DNA of 64,000 nucleotides from Isoetes taiwanensis (taxonomy: Eukaryota > Streptophyta > Lycopodiopsida > Isoetales > Isoetaceae), in contig JAJEKV010000004.1 of assembly GCA_021234155.1 (NCBI GenBank), positions 17,483,310-17,547,309 of the forward strand, given 5' to 3'. Each line of letters opens with the position of its first letter. Position 1 is the stretch's first letter. The notes beneath the pieces were generated by a model that was not told where the DNA came from, made no database searches, and saw only the letters and a program-made list of their open reading frames with translations. The translations under genes were made by a program, and so were the position numbers. Below, piece after piece: positions 11,101 to 23,659 of this stretch.

Positions 11101-11985
11101 TAGCAAAGAATAAACCGCTTAAGCCAAAGCCTTGACCACAACAGTAATACATGAACCTAATGTGATGAACTCCGCTTCAGAAGTAGAAGCTCCTGGCTGT
11201 GGTAGGGCCTCTAGTGCGCAACAACAGTCCCGCCTCCCATGAAATCCAAAATCTCAGGAATGCCTTTGCTGAACCAATTCAATGCAATTAAGTTTTTCCT
11301 TTGCTTGTTCAATTGAGATTACACATGCCTTTCAATTTCTTTAGTTGTCAAGAAACCAATTTCTAGCTTAGCAAGAGTGTCGCTTTTATCATGTCTACTC
11401 ATAACCAAGTCTTCCAACTTGTACTTCAACACCAAGATAACTTGATTTCCATAGATCCTTGGACAATGGTCAAATTCGCTTTGTCTCATCTATTTTCAAG
11501 TGCATCTGCCGCATCTTCGGATAGCATATCCTTTCTACCCCAATCCCGCCGGAGCGACCTTCAATGCATCCTCCTTTTTTCTTCTTGCTTCTACTTCATT
11601 CAATAGGTTAGTTTTCTCCCTCCAACCCATGCTTAAGTAATCAAGCGATTGTGTCAACATCCGACCTAGAATAACCTGTGGCTCTAATATTCCCACTGCA
11701 ATAATGCATGTCCCGCTTGATAGTTGAGGATTTCCAATTCGCCAGGTCCTCTCTGTAACGCCTGAAATGAGGGTTTTTGGCAAGATCTTTGGCTGTCCTA
11801 GATATCGCCCATCCAATCAACAAGCCGCCCCTTCAAGTGAAGTTATAAAATGTCAGCAAAATAGGTAGAAATATAATGGTTTGTAACCTGTTTCTTTTGC
11901 CATAAACCAATCTTTTTTCATAATATTTAAAAAATCATCTTTCCATGCGCTCGATTCTCCTTCCTTGAATCCGCTCCTGCTTTTT
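10931..11985. other. Possible 5' part of minus-strand gene-like region
   Basis: About 1 kb conserved between units (counterpart about 27,600-28,660). Minus-strand open stretches up to 93 codons occur (11,535-11,816), with a matching but differently framed stretch in unit B. A minus-strand GTATGCATTAC donor lies at its left end. No family recognised. It may be 5' exons of the gene-like region to the left. Confidence 0.3.
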
Positions 11986-12625
11986 GGAGCTTCCTTGAAT
12001 TACTAATCGCATATTTATTAGCCGAATGACTTTAGCTAAACTTGCTCGATATTAATCCCAAAACTTTCTCAGGGTTTAGCTAAACTCTACATATTTTCCT
12101 CCCATACTTTCTAGCATTTAGCTAAACTAACCCAAATATCATCCCAAAAATTTCTATTATGATGTGGCCAAAGGAAAATAGCATTTCAAGACAAATTACT
12201 ATACATTTTTTCACTATTTCCGCTTATTTTAGTCATTTTCTTTGTGAAAACATTCTAAAATAATGCTACTAGTAAAATCTATGACTCAAATCAATTTATA
12301 AATGCTAGAAACTAAACTACTAATCATATATTTCTTAGAAACTAAACTAATAATCATATATTTCTTATAAACTAGAATGATATTAGCTAAATCCAGTCTC
12401 GAAATTCATTCTAAGTTTCTAAGTGGTTTAGCTGGAAACAATACAAAATTTCACTCTTTACTTTCTAGCATTTGGCTAAAGAGCTCCGGTTGTTGCAATC
12501 CCCAAAATAGTTAAGCTAAAATTACACTTTTTCCCACTTTTACCATTTACTTTAGCCAATGTTTTCAAAATGTGCTAAAAATCGCCAAATAGCTAAGTTT
12601 AGCCGCTAAATTATTCCATATAAGC
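11986..12625 (-). mobile_element. AT-rich TTAGCTAAA element, copy 1 (unit A)
   Basis: A ~0.6 kb AT-rich sequence packed with TTTAGCTAAA, CTTTCTAGCATTTAGC and CATATATTTCTTATAAAC words. Full-length relatives lie at about 28,660-29,285 (same orientation) and 45,369-45,960 and 46,030-50,105 (opposite orientation, the last interrupted). Ends are approximately TAGCTAAGTTTAGC on one side and TTATTAGCC.AATGAC on the other. It codes for nothing visible, so it is best seen as a non-autonomous transposable element. Class is unclear because I could not define clean terminal repeats. Confidence 0.6.
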
Positions 12626-15180
12626 TTTCACCCACACTGCTCATAACCATCTCTAGGTTGGGTATGTGGGCCTCCTCGTGTGACAGCTTATCACGGAGGT
12701 CTTTTGGCTTGATCACCAACCCAAACGTGAAACTCCTTGAGGTAAAATTCCACGGGCACTGGGCTTCTTGCTTACCGTGGTGATGAGCAAGCACTCATCC
12801 TGGGGCGCTTTGGGGCTATATAGTTAGATGAAGAATTGCGGATCTAATTCAAGCGTAGAAGGCAAAATGATAGTGAACTAGAGGCAAACCAAGAAAAGAA
12901 TTTGGGAAAGAATTCTCAAAATCCGGGATAATCATGTTCAGAGTAGTGGATAGCCATTAATCATGGCGCTACTAGCGGTCATGATGACAGCTATTCCAAA
13001 ATGTGCATCTCTGCGACATATGTATATGTACAAAAGGGCTAAGCATTTGTGACACCCTTTCATGCTTACCCATAATCGATAAACCGGATAAACCGCATTG
13101 GAAAAATTCCGTGATCATCATTTCAAGCCCGGGCCATCGAAAGTTGGCTATCGACATCTCCATTTCCATAGCCGGGCATGCTGGAACTGGACACAAAACT
13201 CCTGGCCAGGGTAAAACCTCTAGGTTTGAAGCCCACCTCCCCGGGCCGCCTTCCACCTCCACCTCCCTCAGCTTCCTCCTCCCCGCCTCCATTGGCTGAA
13301 CCTCCAATGCATCGTGACACTCGCTGTAGTGGTTCCATTGGTTGAGCCATCTCCATTGCATCAGATACCGTGGTAGTGGTTCGTGGTTAGTATCCGCATA
13401 GAGGCTAACCACTAAGAAACACGGGGCCTCATTTTGAATCTCGGAATGACGGACATGTAGATTCACTCGATCAATGCATGTAATCGCATTCTGAAGTGAT
13501 TAGATAAGAGGGCTACTGGTATGGCATTGTAAGGGCCCCGTGAGTTCGTTTTCCATTATTGTTCTCGCATCAGCTGCCACATTATCATTACTTGATCCAA
13601 GTAATTCGTGGTTGTAAGACTGGTGCTCCAAATTGACCTGTGCCTCTCACAAGGTTCAACCGGACCGAGATTGGAGCCGTAAAATCGAGTCGGGCTGTGT
13701 GATTGTCGCCCAAAATGTAATTCCAATGCATCTTCATATCACCAACCGCGGATTAATAACTTGGCATCTATCAATAGGAAGCGAGCTGAGACAAGATTCA
13801 CGCATCAAGGTTATATTTATTTATTTATATAAACTTAGAAACTAAAAGACACCACGCGGTTTAGCGTAGTGCTGAAACTAGGATAAATTGTTTGCACGCC
13901 GCGGTAAACTGCTATTAGAAAATTAGTATATACGCCGCAAGGCAGTATTTGCCAGGAGAAAATTGCATTTATAGACAAGTAAATAGATAAAGGCCATTTA
14001 CTTATCTATCTCGCATGTTTTTCTCCCTCTAATGCACAGCGGTATTCATGTTGAAGGCTAGTATTAGCATGAAACACGCTTTTAGCTGTTTCAAATATTA
14101 CTTCGCTGTTTCAAATATTATCTTCTATTTTCTAATGCTTTCACTACACTTATTCATAATAGAACTGGTATGCAATAGCATGACACCAAAAGAGAAATCA
14201 TGAATTTACTCGAATAAAGAAAGGCATGAAGTTTATAAAAACTATTCGTTTTCATAAACATCATCCGCCTTTGCCTCGGTGCAAATGCAAAAGCTTGTCT
14301 TCTTGGATTAAACCCCGCCATTGAGGATGCAACTAAAAACTAAATGAAAACTAACCTGAGTTCTCGAGGTCGGAAGGGATTCAAGAATCCAGGACTACGC
14401 TTGTGGTTTTAATTCGAGGCTTCTTCGGGACTGCACCTTAGTCCTCGAAATTTTGTTTTAATTCGGTGCCTCATGTCCCCCTCGCTACAGATGCTACGTA
14501 ACAAAAGGCGAAGTCTTTAGTAAGTTAGGAATTGCTTCAACCAAACATCTAACATTGCCGAATATAACCGGCCACCAAGATTTCCCGTGAGGGCGGATCC
14601 AAACAATGTTAAGCCACAACTCAAGAAATCAGATGAAGGAAGGGAAGAAAATGTAGGAACTTGAGAGCTTGAAATGGATTTTATATAGGCATACTAGGAA
14701 ATAAGTTAGCGCGGAATAATTGATTGTTGAATTAATGTCATGCATCTGCCTTCCCTACTGTGACATGACATGTATATGTATATATGGAGAATTGCATTTC
14801 ATGCAATAAATTCTCACCTGCGATTTTATTCCATTTATTGCATTCAAAAAATAGAATTTAGAAATTTTATACGTGCTAAATTAAAAATGATTTTAAGGCA
14901 AAATTATCGTATTAAAAAAATGACTTGTAAGGTTGGGGAATTGTTTTAGGTCGATAGGAAAATTTCTATGGTTAATGTGGATGAATCGTGAGATTTCTCA
15001 TGTGGTTGATTTATAGTGTTCCCTTTGTGACCTTTGTTGAGACAAACCTGCATAGGCTAAAATTTTAGAACTGCTGGAAGACAAAATAATTGAGAAAAAC
15101 AGCTTGGATTTAATTGGGGCCAATTTTACGCATGTAAAACTGCTCAAGAACACTGCTTGAAGAAAATTTTTATGACGAAA
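12626..15180. other. Conserved non-coding segment between AT-rich element and CCT tract (unit A)
   Basis: Present in both units, and from about 13,030 onward three times because of the 4-kb duplication. It has a purine-poor stretch (about 13,230-13,290, CCACCTCC repeats), (TTTA)n-like runs near 13,810, and a pair of arms around 13,990-14,010 where AAATAGATAAAGGCCATTTACTTATCTATC forms a short near-palindrome. Open frames such as 12,972-13,466 minus are not kept open in the other copies, so I do not call a gene. Confidence 0.4.
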
Positions 15181-15565
15181 ACTGCTTGATTTCATTCATA
15201 AGAGGAGAATGTACAGATGCCCGGCTTGTGGGCAACGCCTTCAAGGCTTTTCACAAAAATTACAGGAAAAAATGCCCGGAGTATGGTCCAAAGCTCGTAG
15301 CAACCAAAAAAAAGGGGGCCTCGATCTCAGATCATTGATCTTCCACAATCAGTAACAAAGAAGAAAGAAAGGTGTTAGAAAAAAGAAAGGTGCAAAAAAA
15401 AAAAAAAAAAAAAATCCCATGCAAAACCTGGTTCATCTCTCAACCATTCTAAGAATTGGTCGAATTGTCGCACCTTCTTCCGAATCTTTCTATCGCCCTC
15501 CGGCCACAAGCCGGGCCAGCTGCCGGGCCGGGCCGCCGGGCCACAGCCGCCACAGCCGGGCCACA
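15181..15565. other. Leader of the CCT tract with poly-A run
   Basis: Conserved in all three copies (counterparts near 31,850-32,200 and 35,860-36,215). It includes a GATCTCAGATCATTGATCTTCCA palindrome-rich stretch, an A-run of about 22 bases near 15,394 (shorter in the other copies) and a CG-rich GGCCGGGCC stretch just before the tract. Confidence 0.5.
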
Positions 15566-15787
15566 GCCTCCTCCTCCTCCCTCCTCCTCCTCCTCCTCCC
15601 TCCCTCCCTCCTCCTCCTCCTCCCTCCCTCCCTCCTCCTCCTCCTCCTCCTCCCTCCTCCTCCCTCCTCCTCCTCCTCCTCCCTCCTCCTCCCCTTCCCT
15701 CCTCCCTCCTCCCCTTCCTCCTTCCTCCTCCTCCTCCCTCCTTCCTCCTTCCTCCTCCTCCTCCCTCCTCCTCCTCCTCCCTCCTCC
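15566..15787. repeat. (CCT/TCC)n pyrimidine tract, unit A
   Basis: About 222 bp of almost pure C/T on the plus strand, made of CCT triplets interrupted by CCCT. Such mirror-symmetric polypurine/polypyrimidine DNA can form triplex (H-DNA) structures; that is general knowledge, not shown here. Translated frames give poly-Ser/Pro/Leu or poly-Gly/Glu/Arg and should not be read as proteins. Two other copies are at 32,203-32,424 and 36,219-36,498. Confidence 0.95.
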
Positions 15788-16595
15788 ACTCCATTTCTCA
15801 TTCTCTCGCTTAATGGTCAAGCTAACCCTGAAGTAGTAGCGGTCATGTGCTCTTGAGAGTTCAACTCCTCCTCTTCTCCAATCCTCTTTCCTCCTCTTCA
15901 CGAGGAGGAATCGAGAATTGGGCAAGAAAATGTAAGGGGAATAGAGGTTCTTCAACCCGACGCCTCTTTGAAGAGACCTCGGTTCTTTCTGCGAAGTTCG
16001 AAAGTAATCGAGGCTGAACGCTTCATGGCGGCGAAAAAATTTGGACGTAATGGAGGTCTTGAGAGCGGAACCGGATTTTATATAGGGTTAATTAGAAATT
16101 AGCGCGGACAATTTATTGCCTTAAATAACACGCCAGCGTATCTAAATCTCACCTATGTCATCTAGGTATATTATTATGGATACAAATTCTCACGCCTATC
16201 AACTAATATGTTCAGAATCATATATCCAAATTTTCTATAATTAAAATTAGGATATATATATATATTTATATAAATGTCATTTCCTTGTTGTTGCCACAAA
16301 AAATTTTGTTTTAAATGATTTCGCTTTTACTTCATTGTTATATATTATATTAAATCTATTTCCAAGGAATTTCTTGCTTTTAAAAAATTTGATTTACCTC
16401 TACATATTCCATAAATGTACGACTTTTTATCTTATGGTGTAATAATTTTTTCCTACTCATTGACTAAAAAGAGTAATTTGCCTAGGTCAATGGTGCCTCT
16501 TCAACTCAAGATGGTGTGCAAATATATTGAAAAGAGCAATATCAATGAAAACCAACTCCTAGCAAGAATGTTGAAGAAAAACAATTAGTCCCTCT
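15788..16595. other. Segment downstream of CCT tract (unit A)
   Basis: Starts with a ~230-bp stretch containing GCAGGAGGAATCGAGGAGAATTGGGC-like and CGACGCCTCTTTGAAGAGAC words that are well conserved in three copies, then a TATATAGGGTTAATTAGAAAT box and AT-rich sequence with a (TA)n run near 16,250. The conserved part could be a promoter or first exon for the plus-strand gene-like region that follows; this is inference. Confidence 0.35.
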
Positions 16596-19380
16596 ATAGT
16601 AGGGTAAATGGAGAACAAGAAGGTGAGAATCATGCACAAGTGCAACAAGGAAATAGTAGTAGGCCAAGGAGTCATTGTGCTAGCGCATCCCTCGTCAAGT
16701 CAAGTAATGATGAAAGAAGGGAAGACAATACTATTGGTATTGCAATTTCATGTTGGAAGACAACTGAAAGGTAAAGGTTTGGGTGACAAGGAATGTTTTG
16801 GTTGTGTCAAGTAATTGGAGGTTCCTTGTATCATGGCATGGCCTATAAGTAGTGTTCAATTTGTGGAGTGATTATATTTTTCCAGAAAGCTCCTGAGGTT
16901 GTTGTAATAATGATTGTCTTGGATATTGATCCATTGGCGCTTGGAACCTAAACTCAGCAAAAGGGGGAGAAGTATCACGTCGCATTACTTATCCTAGCAA
17001 AGAGCCAAGTTGAATAGTGACACCAAACGCGAGACAATGGTGAAGGTTAGGGGCTCGTGATTGTTGTCGGAGTGCTTGTATGCAATTCTTTACAATAGAA
17101 CAATTATGGAAGCAAGAGCCACTTTCACAAGAGTATTAATCAAGTTGATGAGGAGGACCTACACATGTACACAATCTTCGAAAGCATGCACTTCAAGATG
17201 AAAGAAACCCAAAATGTAAAGATACCCCTTTGCTAGGCAAATGGATATGTGCAAAAGCATGGCGTGAAAGTATCCATGCAATTCCAACTTCTTCATGGCA
17301 TAATTAAGTAAAAAAAATAAAAGTAGGGGAAATGTGGATTGTTTTACATGGAAATAGTTTGTTGAGACCAACAAATTTAGGACCTTAATGCCAGGAGATA
17401 TTTCAGAAAAATATATTGATTTCAATGCAGAGTCTATGCCACACAAAAAGTAGAAGGGATGAAAAAGGGAAGAGCAGCTTGTTGAGAAAAGGTTGTCATC
17501 ACATTGTACTCAAAAGAGTATTTTGAAGAAGTGAATTACCTACTTCGAGAATTGGGAATTCTTCCAATATCCCAACCTAGCTTAGTAGGTTGGTGGAAGA
17601 AGTATTTCAATCATGTCACCATAGCAACTTCAAAACAACTTTTGCAAAGTGCACTTATGTGCTAAGTTGAAGGAGAGAGACTTCGAGCAAGATCTGCGGC
17701 AACTCTAGTCAGCGATTCAGGATAAGGGAGCATATGAAGGACCATATGACTCCACCAACTATCATGTAGATCATGTTATTGGATGTGGAGGACTTTATCC
17801 TGCATTGGAACCCAATAACTATTTATGTATTATACATGACAAGATGGACTTTGAAAAGACTTGTCTTCCATGGTCTGGTACATACCTAAGATCATACCCT
17901 TTACGACCCTACAATGATCCGGGCAATCTTGCATGGGCGTAATCAAACATACTCATGGCCATTTTAGTTTGGAGTTGTGGGAGGATGGTCCAGATTTTCA
18001 TATTGGGAGTATCATGAGGTGTTTGAGAAACTATGAAAATGGATACAATGGTCACCTCCAGACCTTACATACCTAGCCGCACTACATAGAGCATTGTTAG
18101 ATGGAAAACCCCTAACAATATTGGAAAGTTCATAAGCGCGTTTAGAAGCATGGGTCTAATGAACATGTTGGAGTCAACTTCACGTATAAACCTCAAGATC
18201 TACCCAAAAGGTTTCTCTGCAACTTGATAACCGTGGTTGGCCAAAATAAGAATCAGTGGATGTTTTCTTCCTATCCTACTCTAATGTTTGTGGGGATATT
18301 ATTTGGAAAGAGTTAATTTAGGTTTCTTATGCCCTAGCATACCCATGTGGATGCATTATTTGGCAAATATAGTTGTATAATGGGCACCAAATGCTGACCA
18401 ACTTTCCTAGGCTAATGGAAATCTTGCATGAATGCACTACTCCAAACCCTATAGCTTCCTAGAAGAAGTGCCCCATTGGAAGAGCTTTGTGGATGGTTAT
18501 ACATTGATCTTGAAGATCATTCCGTGCCTCTCAGCTCACTTTTGGGTGAGAGATGGATTCCAACCTTCCAATGGAAGATGAGACCTTCAGAGGATGAGTG
18601 GAGAGGAGGGGAGGAAATATGCATGAGATGAGAATGGTAAGCCTATGATAAATTTAGGTCAACCAAAAGCTTTAAAACCCATCAAGAAGTGAAGCAATTG
18701 ATTGACTAAGGAAGGAATCCAAGACTATATAAAGTATTTGGCAAACCAATCCAGATGACACCAACCGCAAGCCTTGGTGGTGGCTTACTAGAAGAAGGTG
18801 ATTAACCCGTTGGGGAGAGAGACACATCCCCTATGAAATTGAAAGAAGGGTGGGTTGCCTAAAACTAGGGTGGGAAGACCTGAAGGTGTGCCGAGGATTT
18901 TGATGACACTGCGAGTAGCATTCGCAGCAATATGCTCCTCCCTCCTTCTGACAAACAATATGTTGGTCCTAAGAACAATAGGCCAAAAGTTTCTAGACAT
19001 GGATGCTTATGAACCTAATCGAATTTTGGAATGCCACCATAATTTGTGGTAGTAAAGCCAAAGAGATTTGATACATATCCAAGCAGTGGTTGGGGTTCAC
19101 TATCTCCGACATTTGCAAAGAAGAAGGTAATATTAACTTCAACCATAAAAGCGGGTGGAATGGTGGTGTCCAAAGGCATCATTGACCAACGATCGGATAA
19201 AGAAAGGTACTCGCATTGTTGGACAAAGAAATGGAGGGAGAAACTGAAACCTGATCTTGCTAGATTCATGAAAGTGTTTTGTACTCATGGACTCAAACAC
19301 TATTCCAGCTAGAAATGCCGTAATTACAATACCGTGATGTCGAAGAAGGCCAAGGATATCATTGGGGGTGCTTGAAGAAA
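16596..19380 (+). pseudogene. Unrecognised gene-like region, plus strand (unit A)
   Basis: I do not recognise the family. Coding character comes from comparing this copy with the one at about 37,320-40,090: wherever one copy has a frameshift the other often continues the same peptide. Recoverable islands include an acidic start (MEEQEGENHAQVQQGN), an island EDYIFPEIPEVVGDNDCLD, an island GYVQKHGRKYPCNSNFFHGI, then HVIGCGGLYPALEPN near 17,770, and a C-terminal part around 18,930-19,310 with GQKFLDMDAYEP and ARFMKVFCTHGLK. The region has many stops and indels in every frame. A transposon protein or a captured host gene are both possible. Confidence 0.35.
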
Positions 19381-20115
19381 GTTGAATAACTATGTAAATT
19401 TTGTTATCAATATGTATGATATGGTGCTATATTGTAAAATATTGACTATTTTGTAAATAACATGATATTACTGCCATAATTTTATGGAAATGTGTGAATT
19501 TGAATATGCTACTAAAAACATGCAATATGAAATTTGTCCCAAAATTAAGACACATAAACCCACCTTCTAATTGAATGATGGTTATGATCCATTTGGCTGC
19601 CAAATAAAAGGTGGGAGGTCTAGATCTATGCCCTCACTCACTTGATGCATGTCTATTTATACCATCAAAAATTGTTAATAGTATATATGTACAAATTATT
19701 ATCGCATATTGAGTGTAATACACTCATTGTATGTGCATATATTCATACGTGTATTATAATTTAACTTAATGCACCATGTGTAGCTTAGTTAGAACTTAAT
19801 GTTTCTATTAGTTTGTATTAATTACTCTTATACAAGGTGTTCCAAAGTAGACCGCCTTACCTATGGTTTACTTATGCAAAGATTGCATCGTAAGTAATCG
19901 TGGCAAAATACACCTTGTTTCTCGTAGGCATATAAGGCATTTTTGCACCAAGGCACTTCCGCATTGTGTAGCTTTAGTTTCATTAATCGCGAGCTCCCGT
20001 GCACTTCAAAGCAAGTAATCACCCTTTTTATGCTCTAAAAAAGAGGTGCTACAATTTTGCAAATGGCACAAGGTCGTAGAAGACTTGGGAATAGTTCAAA
20101 GTATGATATTGGGAA
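19381..20115. other. AT-rich tail of unit A
   Basis: About 735 bp of AT-rich sequence following the plus-strand gene-like region, with counterpart at about 40,070-40,805. It has a 3'-UTR-like start (repeated TTTTGTAAATA), then TGTATATATTCATA words. No gene seen. The unit A/B join is at its right end. Confidence 0.5.
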
Positions 20116-20129
20116 GGTTCAAAGCTTAT

Positions 20130-21289
20130 AGTTCCTGACGACGAGGCGTAGGTCGGATTACAATCCGGCCTCCATGCCCCAAAATTGAAACGTGGTCTAA
20201 ACTCCCCGGCCAAGGCCAACGGTACATCCCAATCAAAAATCGAAAGGGTCTAAAACTCATCCGAAATACAATGTAGGATTTTCCTCTATACCTCGGCCAC
20301 TTGGCAAGCCACCGGGTTGAAAACCGTGATTTTTCTCCCCCGCCCCATGCACACTATGAATTCGGAGCATAAACACAAAGAAAAGCACGTATAAAAATTC
20401 GGTCTCAAAAAAGGTGAAATCTTGCAAGATAAAAGATGACGCCGCACACGCAGAGAAAAATGCAATCGCATAGAAGCACAAGCAGAGGCATGAGACGAAG
20501 CTTCCCGAGCCAACCCCTTCCGGAGACCACCGGCCTGGTGAACGCCCTACTGTGTAGTGGAGCTTAGCTTTGCTTCTCCGTGGTCACATGTATACCACCT
20601 AGCAGTCCTAGTGCTGCTATTCTCACTTCAATCTTCTACCAAGGCCTCGTGGTGAACCCCAAGTATCTTGTTCTCTGTGCTGTCCAAGCCGGGGTCGAGG
20701 GACTGTGTTGGACCCCACTCCAATCGAACTGGCTCCGCCAATGGACCCCGAATATCCCCATTACCTAGGGGACCAAGTTTCGTATGTAAGACCACCCTCC
20801 AAGAAACGCTAAAGTAGGTCGCTTAATACACACTTGTAGTCAATTGGCATGAGGTGGATGTCAATACCCTAGTGAGGGTAAGTGATTGGATCCCTGGAAA
20901 ACTCGCCGCGGAACTTGTCCCTAGTAGGTACTCTCGCCGCTCTAATGACGCTACAGGCCTGATCGCTAACCGTGGCCTCCTCCATGCCCCAAAATCTAAA
21001 AACGTGGTCTAAACCTTTGTCGTACAACGCCGCTATCCCAATAAAAAATCTAGGGTCTAAAACTCATCCTAAAAATACCGAGAGATTTTCCTGTACCTCA
21101 GGGCTACTTGGCAAGCCAGCTGGCTGAAAACCAGGATTTTTCCCCGCCCCATGCATTAATTATGAATTTCCTGAGCATAAATACAAAGAAAAGCAACGCA
21201 TAAAAATCCGGTCTCAAAAAAGGTGAAATCTTATGTGATGTGGCAAAGATGACGCCGTGATAATGCTAAGAGAATGCACCAGCATATAT
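20130..21289. repeat. ~0.8 kb subrepeats S4 and partial S5 (unit B)
   Basis: Same landmarks as S1-S3: CTCCATGCCCCAAAA boxes near 20,170 and 20,985, the GTGGTCACATGTATACCACCT box near 20,580, and AAGTAGGTCGC near 20,812. S5 is cut at the same place as S3 (AGAGAATGCACCA..ATATATACC). So unit B begins with one full and one partial subrepeat, equivalent to S2 and S3 of unit A. Confidence 0.75.
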
Positions 21290-21509
21290 ACCTTTCTGAG
21301 ACCCCTTCACAAGAAAGGGGTCACACCGGAAAAGTTTCCACCCTGTTTGCAAAGACATCCAAGGTCCATGTCACCACTACCTCCAGCCATGTCACCTAAA
21401 ATCAAATTCTGCTAACATCACCCACGAAAAGACCAAAGATGGACATCTTTGGTTTTTGGCCCAGTCAAAACTCTGACCTTTGCGCTTACTTGGTACGCCA
21501 TGTCACCAC

Positions 21510-23065
21510 TTGGGGTGCCTAGGTGGCAAGCTTGAGACTAGGTGGCATGCCTCGAGCCACCTTGGCATGTTGGAGCCTCGTGATGGCATGTGTTGGAGCC
21601 ACCTTTTGGTATGTTTGGAGCCAGTGGCATGTTTGAGCCACCTTGGCATAGCTGGAGCCCACGGGTAATAAGTGGGAGTCCACGCGGTATGTTTGGAGCC
21701 ACCTTGGCATGTTGGATTCAGGTGGCATGTTTGAGCCTACCTGGTAGGCTGTTTGAGCCACTGCATGTTTGAGCCCTGGGTGGCATGTGTTGGTTTCAGA
21801 TGGTATGTTTGAGCCACCTAGGAATGTTGGAGCCTAGGTGGTATGTTGGCTCCACGTGGCATATTTGGAGCCACCTTGGCAAGTTGGAGCATAGGTGGTA
21901 TGTTGGAGCCCTCGCTGGCATGTTTGAGCACTGAGCCTAGGTGGCATGTTTGAGCCATTTTGTCATGCTGTTCTCTCAGGTGGCATGTTTGAGCCTAGGT
22001 GGCATGTTGGAGCCACCTTTGGCATGTGTGGGAACTACCTTGGTATGGGTGTTTGGAGCCTAGGTGGCATGTTTGGTTACCTTGGCATGCTGGTTTACGT
22101 GGGTATGTTTGGAGCTACCTTGGCATGTTGAAATGTTGGTTTGTGGTGGCATGTTTTACTACCTTGGAGATGTTGGAGCCATGGCATGTTGGAGCCTAGG
22201 TGGCATGTTGGAGACCACTGCAGGCTGCTGTTTGGAGCCACCTTGCCATGTTAGAGTTTGTGCATGTTGGAGCCTCGTGGTGGTATGTTTGAGCCACCTT
22301 GGTATGTTGGAGCCCACGCAGATATTTGAGCCACCTTGGCAAGTTGGAGCATAGGTGGTGGCTGTTAGAGCCCTCAAGGTGGCATGTTTGAGCATGTTGA
22401 GCCTCCAGGGTGGCATGTTGAGCCACCTTGGGCACGTGGCATGTTGGAGCCCACGCGGCATGTTTGAGCCTAGGTGGCGTGTTAGAGCCACGGCGGGTAT
22501 GTTGGAGCCTAGTGTGGTGTTTGAGCCAACTTGGCATATTTAAGCCTAGGTGGCAGAGCAAGTTGTGAGCCACCTTGGCATGTTGGAGGCTAGGGTGGCA
22601 TGGTGGGAGCTCACGTAGATGTTTGAGCTACCTTGGCATGTTTGAGCTTGTGGTATGTTGGTTTGTAGGTATGTTTGGAGCCTACCTTGAGATAGTTTGA
22701 GCCACCGGGTATGTTTGAGCCTAGGTGGTATAAGTTGGGGAGCCTAGGTGGCATGTTAGAGCCACCTGGCATGTTGGAGCCTAAGTGAGCCCTGCATGGC
22801 ATGTTTGAGCCTATATGTGAGATGCTCTGAGCCACCTAGGAATGTTGGAGCCTAGGTGGTGATGTTGAGCCCACGGGTATATTTGAGCCACCTTGGCAAG
22901 TTGGAGCATAGGTGGCATGTTGGAGCCCTGGCATGTTTGAGCACGCTGGAGCCTAGGTGGCATGTTTGAGCCATTTTGTCGCTGCTGGAGCCTAGGTGGC
23001 ATGTTGGAGCCATCTGGTATTGCTCAGCCTAGGTGGCATGTTAGAGCCACCTTGGCATGTTGGTG
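21510..23065. repeat. Minisatellite array M4 (unit B)
   Basis: About 1.55 kb, close in length to the unit A array, with the same two unit types and the same right boundary (GTGCCCACGCTATGCAAAAATAGG). Internal unit order is only partly alignable with unit A, as expected for arrays that change by slippage. Confidence 0.92.
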
Positions 23066-23640
23066 CCCACGCTATGCAAAAATAGGTGTTAAGTAATTGA
23101 AGTAGTTGAAGCAAATTTGTGTTACATGGAATACTAGTATAAGAACATGTGATCGCACGCATCACATGTAGCAAATCAAGTACTCGTCTCCACCACCATA
23201 AAAGACCCTGGATATGGAAGGAGGACATGTAGAGAATCAAGTACTCTTTCCTCACTTTCTATAAAGACATGTGATATCAGGAAGTATTACACATGTCGTA
23301 ATTCATGTATTCTTTCCTAAGCAATGCCTTAGCAAATAAAGTACTCGGCCCTACTACTATAAAGACATGTGACATGTGGAAGCATATGACATGTAGAGAA
23401 TCAAGTATCTTTCCTAATTTCTATAAAGACTACAATGCCTTTGAAGAATAAAGTATCATCCTACTACTATAAAGACATGTGAATGGAAGTATAGGACATG
23501 TAGAGAATCAAATATTCTTTTTTCTACATCTATAAAGACATGTGACAATAGAATTATTAGACATGTAGAAATTCAAGTACTCTTCCTACAAAGGGATTGT
23601 ATTATAAAATGACATGTCACAATAGAAGAAACTACAAACA
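23066..23640. repeat. ACATGT-rich tandem block (unit B)
   Basis: Counterpart of 6,416-6,965. Units contain TATAAAGACATGTG and ACATGTAGAGAATCAAGTA. It keeps ACATGT at several places where unit A has ACACGT, so it may be nearer to the ancestral form. Confidence 0.7.
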
Positions 23641-23659
23641 ATGCTGGATGTTTTAGTCC

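Larger units (their letters stand above)
3480..20115. repeat. Large tandem unit A (~16.65 kb)
   Basis: Everything from about 3,480 to 20,115 reappears in the same order and orientation about 16,650-16,685 bp further on. Anchors I matched by eye: 4,160 with 20,815; 6,420 with 23,080; 7,081 with 23,740; 9,725 with 26,410; 12,606 with 29,280; 13,003 with 29,660; 15,180 with 31,850; 16,600 with 33,245. Copies differ mostly by short indels. The join to unit B is near 20,115, where plus-strand AT-rich tail sequence passes through about 35 bases into subrepeat S4. Confidence 0.85.

Noticed and set aside
12972-13466. 164-codon minus-strand frame
   Set aside because: Not open in the counterparts near 29,650 and 33,700, low-complexity Gly/Glu-rich centre from CCACCTCC repeats, no family resemblance.
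15375-15955. Long frames giving poly-Ser/Pro/Leu (plus) and poly-Gly/Glu/Arg (minus)
   Set aside because: Product of the CCT tract, which has no stop codons in any frame. The same happens at 32,087-32,640 and 35,953-36,660.
4845-23065. CACTA transposon, because of subterminal-type minisatellites
   Set aside because: No CACT(A/G) terminal inverted repeat, no 3-bp duplication and no CACTA transposase motif seen.
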